Origin: Lachnospiraceae bacterium
GTDB taxonomy: Bacteria; Bacillota; Clostridia; Lachnospirales; Lachnospiraceae
DNA: 6,602 bases
Direction: 5' to 3'
Assembly (NCBI GenBank): GCA_024691145.1
Contig: JAILNW010000359.1
Span: 1-6,602 of the forward strand
Below the pieces are notes generated by a model, which was not told the DNA's origin, ran no database searches, and was given only the letters and a program-made list of their open reading frames with translations. Each line of letters opens with the position of its first letter. The first letter of the stretch is position 1. A program made the position numbers and the translations under genes. This document shows positions 5,701-6,602 of the stretch, piece by piece.

Positions 5701-5718
5701 AACATGTCAAGGTGTAAG

Positions 5719-6531
5719 ATGAAGATAGTAACACTTGTTGAAAATTCCTGTGGCAGCAACAATAGTTGTGTTGCAGAGCATGGATTAAGTATATATATTG
5801 AAACAAAGAAACATAAATTGCTTTTGGATTCAGGGCAGACAGATGCCGTAGTAAAGAATGCTGAGATTCTTGGAGTTGACCTTAAGACAGTGGATACAAT
5901 AATTCTAAGTCATGGTCATTATGATCATTCAGGTGGTATACTGCCAATATCGGCTATAAATAATACAGCACAGATTATAATGCAGGCTTCTGCTGCAGAA
6001 CCACATTATAATGGGGAAAGATATATAGGAATAGACAAGGCCATACTTGATTTGCCTAATATCAGCTTAATAGATGGAGACCTTATGATAGATGATGAGC
6101 TGTATTTATTTAGTGGCATAGGTAATAAAAGATGTTTTCCAACAGGCAATAAAAATCTGTGTAAGCTTGATAATAATGAGAAAGTTCCTGATGATTTTAA
6201 ACACGAGCAGTGTCTTGTAATAACTCAGAATGGATTCCATTACTTGTTATCAGGCTGCGCTCATAATGGCATACTTAACATTCTTGATAAGTATCAGGAG
6301 TTGTTTGGAAGCCTCCCTGACTATGTAATAAGTGGTTTTCATATGATGAAACGTGATGCAGAACATACGGAAGAAGAAAGAAAAGTAATTATTGAAACTG
6401 CAAAGGAACTTTCAAAGATGAACACTATTTTCTATAGCGGACACTGTACAGGCATACCAGCATTTGAACTTATGAAAGAAATAATGCAGGATAAACTAAT
6501 TGCGCTATATACCGGAAAAATTATTATATAA
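5719..6531 (+). CDS. Metallo-beta-lactamase-fold hydrolase (COG1237-like)
   Basis: A 270-residue cytoplasmic metal-dependent hydrolase with no signal peptide. Metal-binding motifs in order: LLLDSG (34-39); SHGHYDHSGG with H65, H67, D69 and H70; SGCAHNGILNIL with H182; GFHMM with H208; and YSGHCTG with H242. The GCAHxGI, GFH and HCTG set is typical of the COG1237 group, whose members include proteins annotated as dihydropterin ribofuranosylaminobenzene phosphate synthase-like; the true substrate is usually unknown. The protein looks complete. ATG 5719 (MKIVTLVENSCG) is preferred to ATG 5704 because AAGGTG (5709-5714) precedes it and the mature motif starts there. The IscB element ends just upstream, so the gene's original promoter has probably been separated from it; present expression may depend on read-through from iscB. 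No link to the neighbouring defence-like genes is evident. Confidence 0.85.
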   Translation: MKIVTLVENSCGSNNSCVAEHGLSIYIETKKHKLLLDSGQTDAVVKNAEILGVDLKTVDTIILSHGHYDHSGGILPISAINNTAQIIMQASAAEPHYNGERYIGIDKAILDLPNISLIDGDLMIDDELYLFSGIGNKRCFPTGNKNLCKLDNNEKVPDDFKHEQCLVITQNGFHYLLSGCAHNGILNILDKYQELFGSLPDYVISGFHMMKRDAEHTEEERKVIIETAKELSKMNTIFYSGHCTGIPAFELMKEIMQDKLIALYTGKIII

Positions 6532-6602
6532 ATAGGATTTGTTACTGTTCACGAAAAACATTCTTCACATTATGTCTAGTTATTTTGCAAACTCTATACT
6601 AG

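Larger units (their letters stand above)
4124..5703 (+). mobile_element. IS200/IS605-type element carrying omega-RNA and iscB, without tnpA
   Basis: Near-identical subterminal hairpins lie near both ends (4133-4152 and 5670-5689, 19 of 20 bases equal), as expected for elements moved by a Y1 single-strand transposase. The left boundary is set by loss of identity with the gene X copy after 2106/4123. The right boundary is uncertain within about 5700-5711; 5703 is chosen because joining 4123 to 5704 restores a gene X-like end. No Y1 transposase gene lies inside, so the element is non-autonomous and would need TnpA supplied from elsewhere. The inside holds only the RNA region and iscB. Confidence 0.75.

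Noticed and set aside
5654..5703. Rho-independent terminator after iscB
   Set aside because: The hairpin is strong but no T-run follows, and its near-identity with the left-end hairpin identifies it as a transposon end structure.
6576..6602. CTAGT/ACTAG inverted repeat at the right edge
   Set aside because: Five base pairs around a 17-base AT-rich loop is within chance; the last 71 bases show no supported feature.

Overview
This is AT-rich DNA with strong Gram-positive-type ribosome binding sites (GGAGG family). The protein types point to a Firmicute of the class Clostridia, most likely Lachnospiraceae. That assignment is inference from composition and gene content; no taxonomic marker gene is present. 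The window is an accessory region made of defence-like and mobile parts rather than a housekeeping operon.

Layout. Positions 1-120 hold terminator-type inverted repeats. Positions 121-1548 (minus strand) encode an AAA-ATPase-like protein with an N-terminal helix-turn-helix; it stops before the C-terminal PD-(D/E)XK nuclease domain usual for the family. It has a clear promoter (1581-1609) and terminator (46-70). Positions 1711-2117 hold a tiny ORF followed by a frameshifted pseudogene of an unrecognised protein of about 97 residues, here called gene X. Positions 2251-4043 encode a translationally coupled pair: an ABC-type AAA ATPase and a RloB-like protein. This arrangement is known from restriction-linked and abortive-infection loci. 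The RloB-like partner seems to lack the N-terminal part of its Toprim-like fold.

Positions 4049-4123 repeat 75 bases of the 3' end of gene X (2032-2106) with 2 mismatches, so the ATPase-RloB pair lies between direct repeats. The second copy is cut at 4123/4124 by an IS200/IS605-type element (about 4124-5703). The element carries near-identical subterminal hairpins, an omega-RNA (HEARO) region and a complete iscB gene (4409-5653), but no tnpA transposase. Positions 5719-6531 encode a metallo-beta-lactamase-fold hydrolase just outside the element. The last 71 bases show nothing I can support.

How the parts relate. IscB is an RNA-guided nuclease whose guide comes from the DNA flanking the left end of its element. 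Here that flank is the 3' end of gene X, and an element-free copy of the same sequence lies 2 kb upstream with one mismatch. The window therefore holds both an IscB guide and a candidate target for it, separated by a defence-like gene pair between the two repeats. IscB-omegaRNA and ATPase-RloB systems are themselves known; the arrangement is what merits attention.
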